A DNA stretch of 64,000 nucleotides from Thalassospira indica (GTDB taxonomy: Bacteria > Pseudomonadota > Alphaproteobacteria > Rhodospirillales > Thalassospiraceae). The stretch spans positions 1,592,001-1,656,000 of the forward strand of contig NZ_CP031555.1 of the NCBI RefSeq assembly GCF_003403095.1, read 5' to 3'. The translations under genes and the position numbers were made by a program. Shown here piece by piece: positions 45,150-53,978 of the stretch; position 1 is the stretch's first letter, and each line of letters begins with the position of its first letter. Under the pieces are notes generated by a model. That model did no database searches. It worked only from the letters and a program-made list of their open reading frames with translations, and was not told where the DNA came from.

Positions 45150-46002
45150 ACCAAGATTGAAACCTATGCTGGAGCGGGTACCACCCGGCTTCCTGGTTGA
45201 TGCCGCATGGCTGAAGCGGTTTGGCGTCGATCCCAAATCAATCCATAACTACGCCGAGCGAGGCTGGCTGGAGCGGGTGGTCAGGGGCGTCTACCGTCGG
45301 CCACTATCACGCACGGATCATTCACCCCGCTTGAACCGGAATTCCGCTCCCGATTGGCAGCTCGTTTTGCTGTCGATCCAGTCGATTATGGAACATGAGG
45401 TTCATCTGGGAGGATTGAGTGCACTGACCTTCCACGGTTTCTCTCATTATCTATCCCTGGGCCATAAAGAGCGCATCTATCTCTATGGCGAGGTACCGTC
45501 CTGGCTTGCGCGATTGCCGGGAGAAACAGAGTTTATTGTCCGCTCGACCAACCTGTTTGCGGATGATCCGGCCGGTATCGAGAACGTGGAACGTCAACTC
45601 GAGAATTTAAACGGCAATACAGGCCCAACTGTCAGTCCATGGCATTGGCCGCTTAAGGTGTCCTCGCCGGAACGGGCGATCCTTGAGGCACTCGATGAAT
45701 TGCCATCGCATGCCGGTTTTGACAATCTCGACATGATTTTCCAGGGGCTTGCCAATCTGCGCCCGAAACACCTCATGAAGCTGTTGCGCGCTTGTCACAG
45801 CATCAAGGTCAAACGGCTGTTTTTTGTTTTTGCGGATCGTCACGCTCACGCCTGGCTGAAATATCTCGACAAATCTCAGATAGATTTGGGATCGGGGCCG
45901 CGCGCCCTGATCAAGGATGGAAAAATACACCCGATCTACCGGATATCAGTCCCCGAAGCATTCATGCCCTCGGGGCACGGGGAGGGAGGTCATAATGCGT
46001 GA
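45133..46002 (+). CDS. abiEi: AbiEi-type antitoxin (type IV toxin-antitoxin)
   Basis: A 289-residue antitoxin if started at the ATG at 45133 (MSHQRTPRLKPML); ATGs at 45097, 45100 and 45127 are in the same frame and cannot be excluded. The N-terminal winged helix (VDAAWLKRFGVDPKSIHNYAERGWLERV) is followed by VRGVYRRP and VHLGGLSALTFHGFSHYL, standard for AbiEi. It represses its own operon and counters the toxin encoded next. The two genes overlap by 8 bases. Confidence 0.9.
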   Translation: MSHQRTPRLKPMLERVPPGFLVDAAWLKRFGVDPKSIHNYAERGWLERVVRGVYRRPLSRTDHSPRLNRNSAPDWQLVLLSIQSIMEHEVHLGGLSALTFHGFSHYLSLGHKERIYLYGEVPSWLARLPGETEFIVRSTNLFADDPAGIENVERQLENLNGNTGPTVSPWHWPLKVSSPERAILEALDELPSHAGFDNLDMIFQGLANLRPKHLMKLLRACHSIKVKRLFFVFADRHAHAWLKYLDKSQIDLGSGPRALIKDGKIHPIYRISVPEAFMPSGHGEGGHNA

Positions 46003-46909
46003 GCGCTATGTCGAACAGGTCCGGCTGCTGATGCGCCTTCTGCCGGTGATTGCGCGAGAGGAGGTCTTTGCGCTGAAAGGCGGTTCGGCGATCAATCTTT
46101 TCTACCGAGATTTGCCTCGCCTGTCTGTTGATATCGACCTTACCTATTTGCCGATTGAAGATCGGGCAACGTCCCTTGCAAATATTGATCAGGCACTGGA
46201 CCGGATCATTGCAGCGGCAAGCCGAGATAACAGGGATGTACAGTTTCAGCGGATCGCCGGTGGCGGAAATGTCGAAACCCGGATCATGGCTACACGCGGA
46301 ACGACCAATGTGAAGATCGAGACGTCTCCGGTCATGCGCGGTACGGTTCTACCGCCTGTATTGCACAGGGTATCCGATACCGTGGAAGAAGCTTTCGGGT
46401 TTGCCGAGATGCATGTCCTTTCATTTGAGGACCTGTATGCCGGGAAGCTGCATGCTGCTCTTGATCGTCAGCACCCGCGGGACCTGTTTGACGTCAAGCT
46501 GCTATATGAAAATGAAGGGCTGACTGACTATCTGCTGCGGGTTTTCCTTGTCTATGTCAGCACATCGGGACGACCCCCGCATGAATTACTGGACCCGGCA
46601 CTTGTTCCGATCAAGGAACTACATGATCAGGAATTCGCAGGGATGACGCGAGACGAGGTTGATCCTGTCGATCTGGAAAACGTGCGGTCGCGTTTGATTG
46701 CCGATATCCAAAATGCCCTCACAGGGGATTTTGCCCAATTCCTGTTGTCTCTGCATGGTGGAGAGCCGGGTTTTAATTTGATAGGTTTGCCTGCAGCAGA
46801 ACAGCTTCCGGCGGTTCAATGGAAGCTTCTTAATCTGCGGCGTCTTAAGGATGAGAACCCAGCCAAGCATGCGGAATTGCGGGAAAGGTTGGAAGAGTTG
46901 CTTTCCTGA
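45995..46909 (+). CDS. abiEii: AbiEii nucleotidyltransferase toxin
   Basis: A 304-residue nucleotidyltransferase. The active-site pattern GGSAINLFYRDLPRLSVDIDLTY (residues 29-51) has the GGS loop and the D46/D48 pair. RGTTNVKIETSP and SFEDLYAGKLHAALDRQHPRD follow, as in the AbiEii/MenA family. Related toxins add nucleotides to tRNA or other targets and stop growth on phage infection. The start at ATG 45995 lies inside the end of the antitoxin gene. Confidence 0.92.
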   Translation: MRERYVEQVRLLMRLLPVIAREEVFALKGGSAINLFYRDLPRLSVDIDLTYLPIEDRATSLANIDQALDRIIAAASRDNRDVQFQRIAGGGNVETRIMATRGTTNVKIETSPVMRGTVLPPVLHRVSDTVEEAFGFAEMHVLSFEDLYAGKLHAALDRQHPRDLFDVKLLYENEGLTDYLLRVFLVYVSTSGRPPHELLDPALVPIKELHDQEFAGMTRDEVDPVDLENVRSRLIADIQNALTGDFAQFLLSLHGGEPGFNLIGLPAAEQLPAVQWKLLNLRRLKDENPAKHAELRERLEELLS

Positions 46910-46950
46910 TATTTGTTGGAAGTAATGCAGATAGCCTGAGGAAAGGGGCC

Positions 46951-47065
46951 TATAAGCGTGCGATCTTCTTCGATGGGGATGCTGTCTGCCGTCAAGTTCG
47001 AACGACGCCATAAATTGAACATGTCTAACCAACTAAAGTCACTTCAGTGCGGTTCTAGAGCATAG
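46951..47065 (+). pseudogene. Remnant of an IS3-family transposase C-terminus
   Basis: In one forward frame the sequence reads VRSSSMGMLSAVKFERRHKL before a TAG at 47063-47065. This resembles the RRHSSxGMLSPVxFERR end of IS3/IS150-type transposases. No upstream part, and no catalytic DDE residues, remain in the 41 bases between the abiEii stop and this segment. It marks an old insertion at the boundary of the methyltransferase cassette. Confidence 0.5.
47046..47063. repeat. Boundary repeat, left copy: AGTGCGGTTC-TAGAGCAT
   Basis: The two words AGTGCGGTTC and TAGAGCAT are contiguous here. The same two words appear in the same order at 51827-51859, separated by 15 bases. They bracket the three-gene methyltransferase cassette, so may reflect how it was inserted or exchanged. 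Confidence 0.45.
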
Positions 47066-47224
47066 ATTCTGCAGATTTAGAGGGTGCCTTATGCTGTTCT
47101 ATTTGACACTATTACTGAATAGCCGCTTCTCTCTATTGTCATTTAAGGGGCTGGAACATATAGAGAACGAAAGTGGTGTTAACCCCGTATTGATGCGGGG
47201 AGAATTCCATGCTAACATTGTCCA
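47066..47224. other. Region upstream of the HTH-methyltransferase operon
   Basis: About 160 bases with mixed composition. It should hold the operon promoter. No convincing operator repeat was seen. Confidence 0.3.
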
Positions 47225-47701
47225 ATGCATTACACTCAAAGTCAAATTCGTCAACTGCTTTCCATTTCGGTGGACGCCTTCCGTGCGTGGCGGAAGGCGA
47301 TTCCGGCACTGGCTTTACATAAAGGGCATGCTCCCAGCTTCACTGCGGGGGATGTTGTTGCCATGGCGATTGTCGTCGAACTGGTCAGGAACTTCGGTGT
47401 GCGCGTGGGAACGGTCGGCGACCGTTTCGATCAGTTGTTTAAGGAGTGCCGGGAACGGTCTTGGCTGTCGCTTGAAAACTGCGTAGCCTTGATCGAGGCT
47501 GATAATTTTCGCTTGGTCGACACAAATGTAGCCCAACGCCGCTTCCCGGACGCTTGCACGATCTGTGTACCGTGCGCGCCAATCGTAATGCGACTGCGCT
47601 CGGCGCTTACGGTGACCGAAGGCACTCAAGTTCAAGGTCATCTCCAGTTCCCTCCCACTCCCGTCGCTATGCAGTCAGAACGACGTGGAAAACGAGCATG
47701 A
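47225..47701 (+). CDS. MerR-like HTH protein, first gene of the methyltransferase operon
   Basis: A 158-residue protein. The N-terminal part reads as a MerR-like helix-turn-helix (YTQSQIRQLLSISVDAFRAWRKAIPAL then APSFTAGDVVAMAIVVEL). The remainder is helical, with no enzyme motif. The last codons overlap the methyltransferase start (ATGA at 47698). It is probably an operon controller of the C-protein kind, although it is not the standard C-protein fold; a direct role in target recognition cannot be ruled out. Confidence 0.7.
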   Translation: MHYTQSQIRQLLSISVDAFRAWRKAIPALALHKGHAPSFTAGDVVAMAIVVELVRNFGVRVGTVGDRFDQLFKECRERSWLSLENCVALIEADNFRLVDTNVAQRRFPDACTICVPCAPIVMRLRSALTVTEGTQVQGHLQFPPTPVAMQSERRGKRA

Positions 47702-50700
47702 CCTCCACATTGACGCCGGAGTGGAAAGATCGCTTGGGGCTCATATATCGGCGCTCACCTGAACTCTACGAGTCAGCCGACGCCGTTAGCGACGTGCCGC
47801 ATGCGCCTGCTATCCGGGCAGCTCTCACTGAAATGGGCGTATCAGCTATCTTCTGCGTCCAGGGCGTCCCAACTGTAGCGATCGTGGAAGCCGATCACTA
47901 TGACCGTGCCGCAATACTCGACCTTCACGGCACACTGTGGAATCAGGGCTTGGCGAGCCTGTTGCTGGTAATCGCCGAAGATACGCTTAGAGCGTTTTCG
48001 CTCGCTCGCACTCCGCTTAGCGATCCAGGCGATGCGTTCGAGGCGCGCTGCCTTATCGATAGCCTAAGCCTGACGACCGAAGCCCTGAGGTTTCAAAATC
48101 TCATCTATGGCGCGGAATCTGGACGTCTCTGGAAGGACTACAGCGAGTATTTCCCGCCAAAGGAACGCATCGATCAGGTTCTCCTTGATAATCTGAATGC
48201 GTCTCACAGCCTCTTGCAGAAAGCCGGGCTTGCCGCTGATGCGGCGCAAGCCTTGCTCATACAGGCAATGTTTATCGCCTATCTTGAAGACCGGGAGATC
48301 GTAACGCCCGCCTATTTTGCGACCGTCTCCGACAAGAGAGCCGAGAGTTTCTCGGCGCTGCTTGAAACGGGCGATGTTGATCTCTTCCGGTCCTTCTTCA
48401 GAACGCTCCATGCGGATTTCAACGGCGATCTGTTTGTCGCGCCGTGCTCATTTGAGCCCATGGGCGAGGCACCCGAAGTTACGTCCGCCCATCTGATGAT
48501 CTTGGCGCGGTTTCGGTCGGGCCGCGAGGAAATGGCGCATTCAGGCCAACAGCGGTTCTGGGGCTATGACTTCCGCTATATCCCGATAGAACTGGTCAGC
48601 GCTGTCTATGATCGCTTTCTAGGTGAGCGCGAGGCTGAACGACGCGCCAACGGCGCCTACTACACGCCCATGTTCCTCGCTGATACCATCGTTTCTCAAG
48701 CGTGGGAGATGTTGCCGGATGTGATACGGACGACCGGAAACTTTCTAGACCCCGCCTGCGGTTCAGGCGTTTTCCTCGTCCGCTCGTTCCAGCGGCTGTG
48801 TGAGCACTGGCGGGCCAAGCACAAGACGCAGACGATTTCCTGGAAGACGCTGCTGTCCTTGCTGAGCCAAATCCATGGCTGGGATTTGAACGGCGGTGCC
48901 GTTCGGGTCGCGGTATTCTCGCTCTACGTCGCCCTCCTTGAGGAGGTGTCGCCACGCGACATCCGTAAGCTCATCACCTGGGGAAAACTCCTCCCGGAAC
49001 TCTGGGGCAAGACGCTTGTCTGCCGCGACTTTTTCGAAGTGTCGCCGGATAGCGCCCAGTATGAGGTCATCATCGGCAACCCGCCATGGACCAGTCGACG
49101 CGGTCCGGCACGTTCGTCTGTGCAGTGGAGCAAGAAGGCAGGGCATCCGATGCCCGGTGGCGAGGACGCTTGGGCATTCAGCTGGAAAGCACTATCGCAT
49201 CTCGCCGACCGCGGACTGATCGCGTTCCTGTTGCCAGCGATGGGATTTTTGCACAACCACGCCCAAAACACGGTTGAAGCCCGCGACATGTTCTTCCGTA
49301 AATCTCAGGTCCGCCGCATCATCAACTTCGCGGATCTCCGATTTCAGCTTTTCGAGAAGGCCCATCGCCCTGCTGCTCTGATCATCTACGGTAGCCCGAA
49401 CCCAGATAGTTTCCCATATCGTTTCGATTACTGGGCACCAAAGGCCGACCTTAATCTGCGTATCAAGCGTGTCATCACGCTGAGCAGCGCTGACAAGGTT
49501 GCACTGGGTGTGGGTGCGGTCTTGGAGAATCCGCTCATCTTCAAGCAGCGCCTTTGGATGCGCGAGCCAGACGCCAAGCTCTTCGGCTACCTCGCGAGGC
49601 TACCCAAACTAGGAGCTTTCGTCAGCGATTACGGCAGCCTGAGCCGTCGCCGCGAAGAGCCGGGCGATCGCTGGGTGATCGGGCAAGGGTATCAACCTTA
49701 CAATGAGAACAGCGAAAGCGACGCGCCTCCGCTCGCCAGCGAGTACGTCGGCCGACTGCCCGACCTGCCAATTGCAGCCTATTCACGTTTGGCTCAGGCG
49801 GCAGAAGGCTTGCAGCCGGCCGGGGCATCGACGGTTCGTCGGCGCGGATTCGAGGCTGGATTCGATGGCGCTCGCATCCTTATCCCGAGGGGGGTCGAAA
49901 CGTCGCAAAACCGTCTTCGGGCCGCTTATTGCGATCAGCCGCTGACCTTCCAGCATATCTTCCAAGCGATCGTTGTGCCAGACGGCCAGAGCGACCGTGC
50001 GAAGGTCCTAACGGCAATACTCAATAGTCGCATTGCGGTCTGGTACGCCTTTCATGGCACCGCTTCGTTCGGTTCGGATCGACCCGAGGTCCAGCAGGCT
50101 GATCTGCTGCGTTTGCCTTTTCCATCGCCCGACGATGTCCCTGATCGAGCCATCGCCGCTCAAGCTGCTCTTGAGCTGGTTGCGATTGTGGATGACGCAC
50201 GCGAACGCTCCAACGACCCCTTCTCGATGCAGGTCGACGACGGTGCGATTCTTCGGGAAATTGACCGCCTGGCGTACCAGTATTTTTGCCTGTCAGATGA
50301 TGAAATCGCGCTGATCGACGATGCTGTCGAGGCGATCCTGCCGGCGCTCCAACCCCATGAGGGTCACTATCCGAAGTTGTGGGGGGCACCAGACGAACTA
50401 CAACGGGCGCAATATGCGAGAATGTTGGCGGCTAGCCTTACGGACTGGTTCAAAGGCAAGAAAATTGATGCTCGCCTGGTCGCGCGCGGAGCGGACCTCG
50501 CGATACTTCGATTGCGTCTGGGAGGGCATGAAGACTATGTTGAGGATGCAGTCGGGGGGATTGGAGACGTTCTCGAGCAACTGTCAGCGCACATTCACAG
50601 GCCACTTGATGGCAATTTTCAACTGATGCCAGACCTCCGAGTTTTTGTCGGTGACTGCCTTTACCTTATCAAACCGATGCAGATGCGCTTCTGGCTATGC

Positions 50701-50784
50701 TCCACAGCACTCGCTGATGCAGACGGAATAGCGCTCGATCTCCAGCAAGCAGCCGCCGTACCACGACCGCGGGGTGCTGATTGA
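47698..50784 (+). CDS. Large N6-adenine DNA methyltransferase (Eco57I/PglX-like), putative R-M
   Basis: A 1028-residue protein. The first 280 residues are unassigned. The methyltransferase core has GAYYTP before motif I, DPACGSGVFLV at residues 351-361 (SAM binding), and catalytic motif IV NPPW at 461-464. A C-terminal target-recognition region follows from about 600. Architecture fits Eco57I-class or PglX-like enzymes. No clear PD-(D/E)XK site was seen at its N-terminus, so cutting may rely on the next gene. The ATG at 47698 overlaps the HTH gene's stop; a longer reading from 47554 was rejected. Ends in TGATG with the nuclease gene. Confidence 0.85.
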   Translation: MTSTLTPEWKDRLGLIYRRSPELYESADAVSDVPHAPAIRAALTEMGVSAIFCVQGVPTVAIVEADHYDRAAILDLHGTLWNQGLASLLLVIAEDTLRAFSLARTPLSDPGDAFEARCLIDSLSLTTEALRFQNLIYGAESGRLWKDYSEYFPPKERIDQVLLDNLNASHSLLQKAGLAADAAQALLIQAMFIAYLEDREIVTPAYFATVSDKRAESFSALLETGDVDLFRSFFRTLHADFNGDLFVAPCSFEPMGEAPEVTSAHLMILARFRSGREEMAHSGQQRFWGYDFRYIPIELVSAVYDRFLGEREAERRANGAYYTPMFLADTIVSQAWEMLPDVIRTTGNFLDPACGSGVFLVRSFQRLCEHWRAKHKTQTISWKTLLSLLSQIHGWDLNGGAVRVAVFSLYVALLEEVSPRDIRKLITWGKLLPELWGKTLVCRDFFEVSPDSAQYEVIIGNPPWTSRRGPARSSVQWSKKAGHPMPGGEDAWAFSWKALSHLADRGLIAFLLPAMGFLHNHAQNTVEARDMFFRKSQVRRIINFADLRFQLFEKAHRPAALIIYGSPNPDSFPYRFDYWAPKADLNLRIKRVITLSSADKVALGVGAVLENPLIFKQRLWMREPDAKLFGYLARLPKLGAFVSDYGSLSRRREEPGDRWVIGQGYQPYNENSESDAPPLASEYVGRLPDLPIAAYSRLAQAAEGLQPAGASTVRRRGFEAGFDGARILIPRGVETSQNRLRAAYCDQPLTFQHIFQAIVVPDGQSDRAKVLTAILNSRIAVWYAFHGTASFGSDRPEVQQADLLRLPFPSPDDVPDRAIAAQAALELVAIVDDARERSNDPFSMQVDDGAILREIDRLAYQYFCLSDDEIALIDDAVEAILPALQPHEGHYPKLWGAPDELQRAQYARMLAASLTDWFKGKKIDARLVARGADLAILRLRLGGHEDYVEDAVGGIGDVLEQLSAHIHRPLDGNFQLMPDLRVFVGDCLYLIKPMQMRFWLCSTALADADGIALDLQQAAAVPRPRGAD

Positions 50785-51437
50785 TGCTAATCGGTGATGC
50801 GCAGGGATGGGTCGAGAACTTCGTTTCATTTGATGACCGCTTTCTGGAGAGAATTGCTGCAGCATGGCCTGCTTGCATGGCCGTGCTTCCGGAGCAACCG
50901 GAGGAAGATGATATTACCATTAACCTTGTCGATCGCCTCACCAAGGACGTTGTCGTGCGTCGGCTGTGTCATTGGGTCGAGTATCAGTTCGAGCCATTTG
51001 GTCTTGCAACAGACGGGGCGAAATACAGTAAAGGCATCATCGACATCGCCGTGCTGTTCGACTGGGAGCGGGAACGATATCTAGCCTATGAATGTAAGCG
51101 GCTCAACGTGATCAATGGCGGAAGCCGCAGTTCCTTGGCCACGGTCTACGTCACACAAGGTATGATGCGCTTTCTCACTGAACAGTATGCCGAGAGTTTA
51201 CCCATCGGCTGTATGCTGGGATATGTACTAGACGGAGACGTAACCTTTGCTCTGGAACGTATTTCTGGCGCCATTATTAGCCATACTCCTCTAGCGCTTA
51301 CAGATGGACCCACGCCGCTTGCAGCGATAGATATGGTCGAACGCTTCCATACACGGCATACCCGGATAGCTGGAACAGAGATTGAACTTCGGCACGCACT
51401 ATTTTCGAAATCCTCAGTGGCTCTACCAAACGGTTGA
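50784..51437 (+). CDS. PD-(D/E)XK nuclease-like protein, third gene of the operon
   Basis: A 217-residue protein of no named family that I recognise. It has a restriction-like signature: E66, D87 (GIIDIAVLF), E103-x-K105 (AYECKRLNV) and Q-containing helix YVTQGMMRF. It starts at the ATG at 50784, sharing one base with the methyltransferase stop, so the two are translationally coupled. Its most likely job is DNA cleavage in a restriction-modification or BREX-like defence unit with the methyltransferase; this is inferred from motif and operon. Confidence 0.7.
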   Translation: MLIGDAQGWVENFVSFDDRFLERIAAAWPACMAVLPEQPEEDDITINLVDRLTKDVVVRRLCHWVEYQFEPFGLATDGAKYSKGIIDIAVLFDWERERYLAYECKRLNVINGGSRSSLATVYVTQGMMRFLTEQYAESLPIGCMLGYVLDGDVTFALERISGAIISHTPLALTDGPTPLAAIDMVERFHTRHTRIAGTEIELRHALFSKSSVALPNG

Positions 51438-51897
51438 CGGACACAGCGGAAGTGTGGGTGCCGGGCAAGAAGTCAGCAACTAAAGACCGATCCACAATCC
51501 ACGCCGGGGCCGGAGGTCATGTGGCTGCTCTATTTTGCAGGTCCAGCGCACTTTACACTCACGTCACCGTTTAAACCATCGTTGGCGTATTTTCGCATTT
51601 TCCCATCTACACATTTCTGGGAAAGGGGATTGTTCAGATCGGCATTGAGGCAGAAACGCTCTATCGCTAAAGCACCTTCTGTTCGAACAGTTGTGAAAGT
51701 TTGCCTCTACAGGGAAGACAGTGTGCGCTTGTCTGCGCCCTCATTGCCACATACCTTGAGTTGAGCGCTATAACGAAGCTGCGAATGGAGGGCTTTCTGA
51801 GCAAAAACGTATGTCTGACGTATTTGAGTGCGGTTCCTATGATCTTTTGACTAGAGCATCCTGAGCATATCTATCCATTGCATAAAGAGATGGACCT
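51438..51897. other. Gene-poor region after the methyltransferase operon
   Basis: About 460 bases. An 81-codon open frame at 51519-51764 has no ribosome-binding site or recognisable sequence. The region has a different composition from either neighbour and ends with the right copy of the boundary repeat. It may hold decayed sequence. Confidence 0.35.
51827..51859. repeat. Boundary repeat, right copy: AGTGCGGTTC...TAGAGCAT
   Basis: AGTGCGGTTC at 51827-51836 and TAGAGCAT at 51852-51859, with 15 bases between them. The left copy at 47046-47063 has the same words without the gap. Confidence 0.45.
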
Positions 51898-52137
51898 ATG
51901 CCTAAAAAACTAGAAACAAGGATAGCTGTAACGCTCTCGGCTAACGACAATGATCGACCGAGTGGCAGAGTGAAAACTAAGCTGGCCCCTTCTGTTCGTA
52001 TTATCGCCCGTGCCATAGGCCATCATATCGCTCGACAACACTATTTGGCTTGGGAGAAAAAACAACGTCGGGCAGCCAACGACAATAGTCCTGCCACATT
52101 GGAAGAAGAGATAAAGGGGCAAGGCCCCAAAGGGTGA
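51898..52137 (+). CDS. Small basic protein upstream of the serine recombinase
   Basis: A 79-residue basic protein (KLAPSVRIIARAIGHHIARQHYLAW then EKKQRRAANDNSP). No domain was recognised. It lies 30 bases before the recombinase gene on the same strand and is probably co-transcribed. A helper or directionality role is possible because of position; no direct evidence. Confidence 0.6.
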   Translation: MPKKLETRIAVTLSANDNDRPSGRVKTKLAPSVRIIARAIGHHIARQHYLAWEKKQRRAANDNSPATLEEEIKGQGPKG

Positions 52138-52167
52138 ACCTTTTGTTTTAAGAGAAAGGAAAGCCTC

Positions 52168-53817
52168 ATGATCCGTACAGCGCTTTATGCCCGTTACTCC
52201 TCTGACAACCAAAGTGAAAACTCTATCGAAGATCAATTCCGTGTGTGCCGGGAGCAGGCAAAGCGGGAAAGATGGCGAATTGTCGGTACCTACCATGATG
52301 CAGCAATCTCGGGTGCCAGCATTACCTTGCGGCCGGGTATTCAAAGCCTGTTGCAAGATGCGCAGACGAAGAAGTTCGATGTGGTGCTGGCAGAGGCATT
52401 GGATCGTATCAGCCGCGATCAGGCCGATGTCGCAACCTTGTTCAAACATCTGAAGTTTGCCGGTGTACGGATTGTTACATTGGTCGAAGGTGAAATCTCT
52501 GAACTGCATGTTGGCCTCAAGGGCACCATGAATGCGCTCTTTCTCAAGGATCTTGCCGATAAAACCCGTCGAGGTCTTCGTGGTCGTGTTGAGAACGGTA
52601 AGTCAGGCGGTGGGGTTTGCTACGGATATAATGTTGTAAAGCGTCTGAACAGCGACGGTGAGCCAGTTACGGGCGAGAGAAAAATCAACGTGGCAGAGGC
52701 CGAAATTGTTTGCCGCATTTTCCGTGAATTTTCTGCGGGTAAAAGTCCAAAGGCGATCGCTGCTGATCTCAATCGGGAGGGCATACCCGGACCGTATGGT
52801 CGGGTTTGGGGTGATACGACCATTCGTGGTCATGTTTCCCGAGGGACTGGCATCGTGAATAACGAACTTTATATCGGCGTGATGATCTGGAACCGGCTCC
52901 ATTATGTAAAGAACCCGGCGACCGGAAGGCGGGTTTCACGACCTAACCCGGAAACCGAGTGGGTTCGGACTGAGGTGCCTGGGTTGCGTATCGTTGAAGA
53001 TGATCTATGGCAGGCCACGCGTCGTCGGCAGGAAGAAATTTCCAGGAAGTATGCAAATGTTACCAAGGGTGTTCGCGCATACCATGCCGCAAAGCTCAAT
53101 AGCCTGCGCAGACCGGCTTTCCTGTTTTCCGGCCTTATCAAGTGCGGTTGCTGTGGTGGTAACTACGGCATCATCACCCGGGACCGCTATGGATGCTTAA
53201 ATCGTTATCGTCGTGGAACCTGTGACAATGGTCGAACAATTGTTCGGGACAAGATTGAAGCCCGTGTTCTGGCCGGGCTTACCGAAAAACTGGTTTCTGC
53301 AGAGGCGGTGGCAGAAGCGGTTCAGGCGTATGCCGAAGGTCTGAATCAGATGAACCGGGAGCGTCGTGCGCAAACTGTCCTTGATCGGCAGAAACTGGAA
53401 AAGGTCGAGCGCGGTATTGCCGGTATTATGTCGGCTATTGAAGATGGAATGTACCAGTCGGCGATGAAGGCCCGTATGGAAGAGCTTGAGCAGGAAAAAC
53501 AAGAGATCATCGCGCGTATGAATGAGGTTCCCCAAGACGTTCCTGATATCCATCCAAATATTGCAGAGATTTACCGGAAGAAGGTGCAAAACCTGACCGC
53601 GGCTCTCGACGATCCGCAGATGTATGCGGAGGCGGCAGACGCAATCAGGTCCGTCGTGGGAGAAATAATTGTTACGCCCGGAGATAAACGCGGCGAATTT
53701 CAAATCAGCTTGCGTGGTGAGTTGATGGGCATTCTCGACATTGCGACCGAGCGCAAAAGCCAAAGTCCGCCTGAAGTTATAACAAAGGTGGCCTCGGGCC
53801 CCCGCAACCAACATTAA
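52168..53817 (+). CDS. Large serine recombinase (element integrase)
   Basis: A 549-residue site-specific recombinase. The N-terminal resolvase domain starts ALYARYSSDNQSENSIEDQ with catalytic Ser11, followed by EALDRISRDQADVATLF. The recombinase domain contains GYNVVKRL and IARIFR-like segments (ICRIFREFSAGKSPKAIA). A zinc ribbon at about 324-355 (IKCGCCGGNYG ... GTCDNG) and a coiled coil (403-450) complete the large-serine-integrase layout. It ends 4 bases before a terminator and probably lies next to the attachment site. The last codons carry GCCCCCGCAAC, repeated 170 bases downstream. Confidence 0.92.
   Translation: MIRTALYARYSSDNQSENSIEDQFRVCREQAKRERWRIVGTYHDAAISGASITLRPGIQSLLQDAQTKKFDVVLAEALDRISRDQADVATLFKHLKFAGVRIVTLVEGEISELHVGLKGTMNALFLKDLADKTRRGLRGRVENGKSGGGVCYGYNVVKRLNSDGEPVTGERKINVAEAEIVCRIFREFSAGKSPKAIAADLNREGIPGPYGRVWGDTTIRGHVSRGTGIVNNELYIGVMIWNRLHYVKNPATGRRVSRPNPETEWVRTEVPGLRIVEDDLWQATRRRQEEISRKYANVTKGVRAYHAAKLNSLRRPAFLFSGLIKCGCCGGNYGIITRDRYGCLNRYRRGTCDNGRTIVRDKIEARVLAGLTEKLVSAEAVAEAVQAYAEGLNQMNRERRAQTVLDRQKLEKVERGIAGIMSAIEDGMYQSAMKARMEELEQEKQEIIARMNEVPQDVPDIHPNIAEIYRKKVQNLTAALDDPQMYAEAADAIRSVVGEIIVTPGDKRGEFQISLRGELMGILDIATERKSQSPPEVITKVASGPRNQH
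53798..53808. repeat. Direct repeat GCCCCCGCAAC, copy 1 (end of recombinase gene)
   Basis: An 11-base perfect repeat inside the last codons of the recombinase gene; a second copy is at 53968-53978. Attachment sites that overlap the 3' end of an integrase gene are common. No copy was found at the left end of the element. Confidence 0.4.
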
Positions 53818-53820
53818 ATA

Positions 53821-53846
53821 AGCTCGCCCTTGTGGCGGGCTTTTTT
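53821..53846 (+). terminator. Intrinsic terminator of the recombinase gene
   Basis: GCTCGCC / GGCGGGC stem (one G-T pair), loop CTTGT, then TTTTTT. It begins within a few bases of the recombinase stop. Confidence 0.88.
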
Positions 53847-53883
53847 AATGTTCGCTTGCCGGGTGCATACGGATTGGAAGATC

Positions 53884-53906
53884 GCAAACAGGCCATGCCT
53901 GTTTGC
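53884..53906. repeat. Perfect hairpin GCAAACAGGC-CAT-GCCTGTTTGC
   Basis: Ten-base arms with a 3-base loop in the junction region. No T run follows, so it is not a good terminator. It could be part of an integrase binding site. Confidence 0.45.
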
Positions 53907-53967
53907 AGGTTCTTTGCGAAGGCCAAAGGCCGGAGCTGGCGGAGCCCATAGGGCGGAGACTAATCCT

Positions 53968-53978
53968 GCCCCCGCAAC
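53968..53978. repeat. Direct repeat GCCCCCGCAAC, copy 2
   Basis: Identical to 53798-53808 and 7 bases before the stop codon of the dehydrogenase gene on the minus strand. The preceding AATCCT makes it look like the end of a tRNA-like attachment site, but no tRNA or tmRNA body is present here. Confidence 0.4.

Noticed and set aside
46619..47032. Minus-strand gene after abiEii
   Set aside because: It mostly mirrors the AbiEii reading and the IS remnant; no family features.
51519..51764. 81-codon forward reading frame after the nuclease gene
   Set aside because: No ribosome-binding site, odd composition and nothing recognisable.
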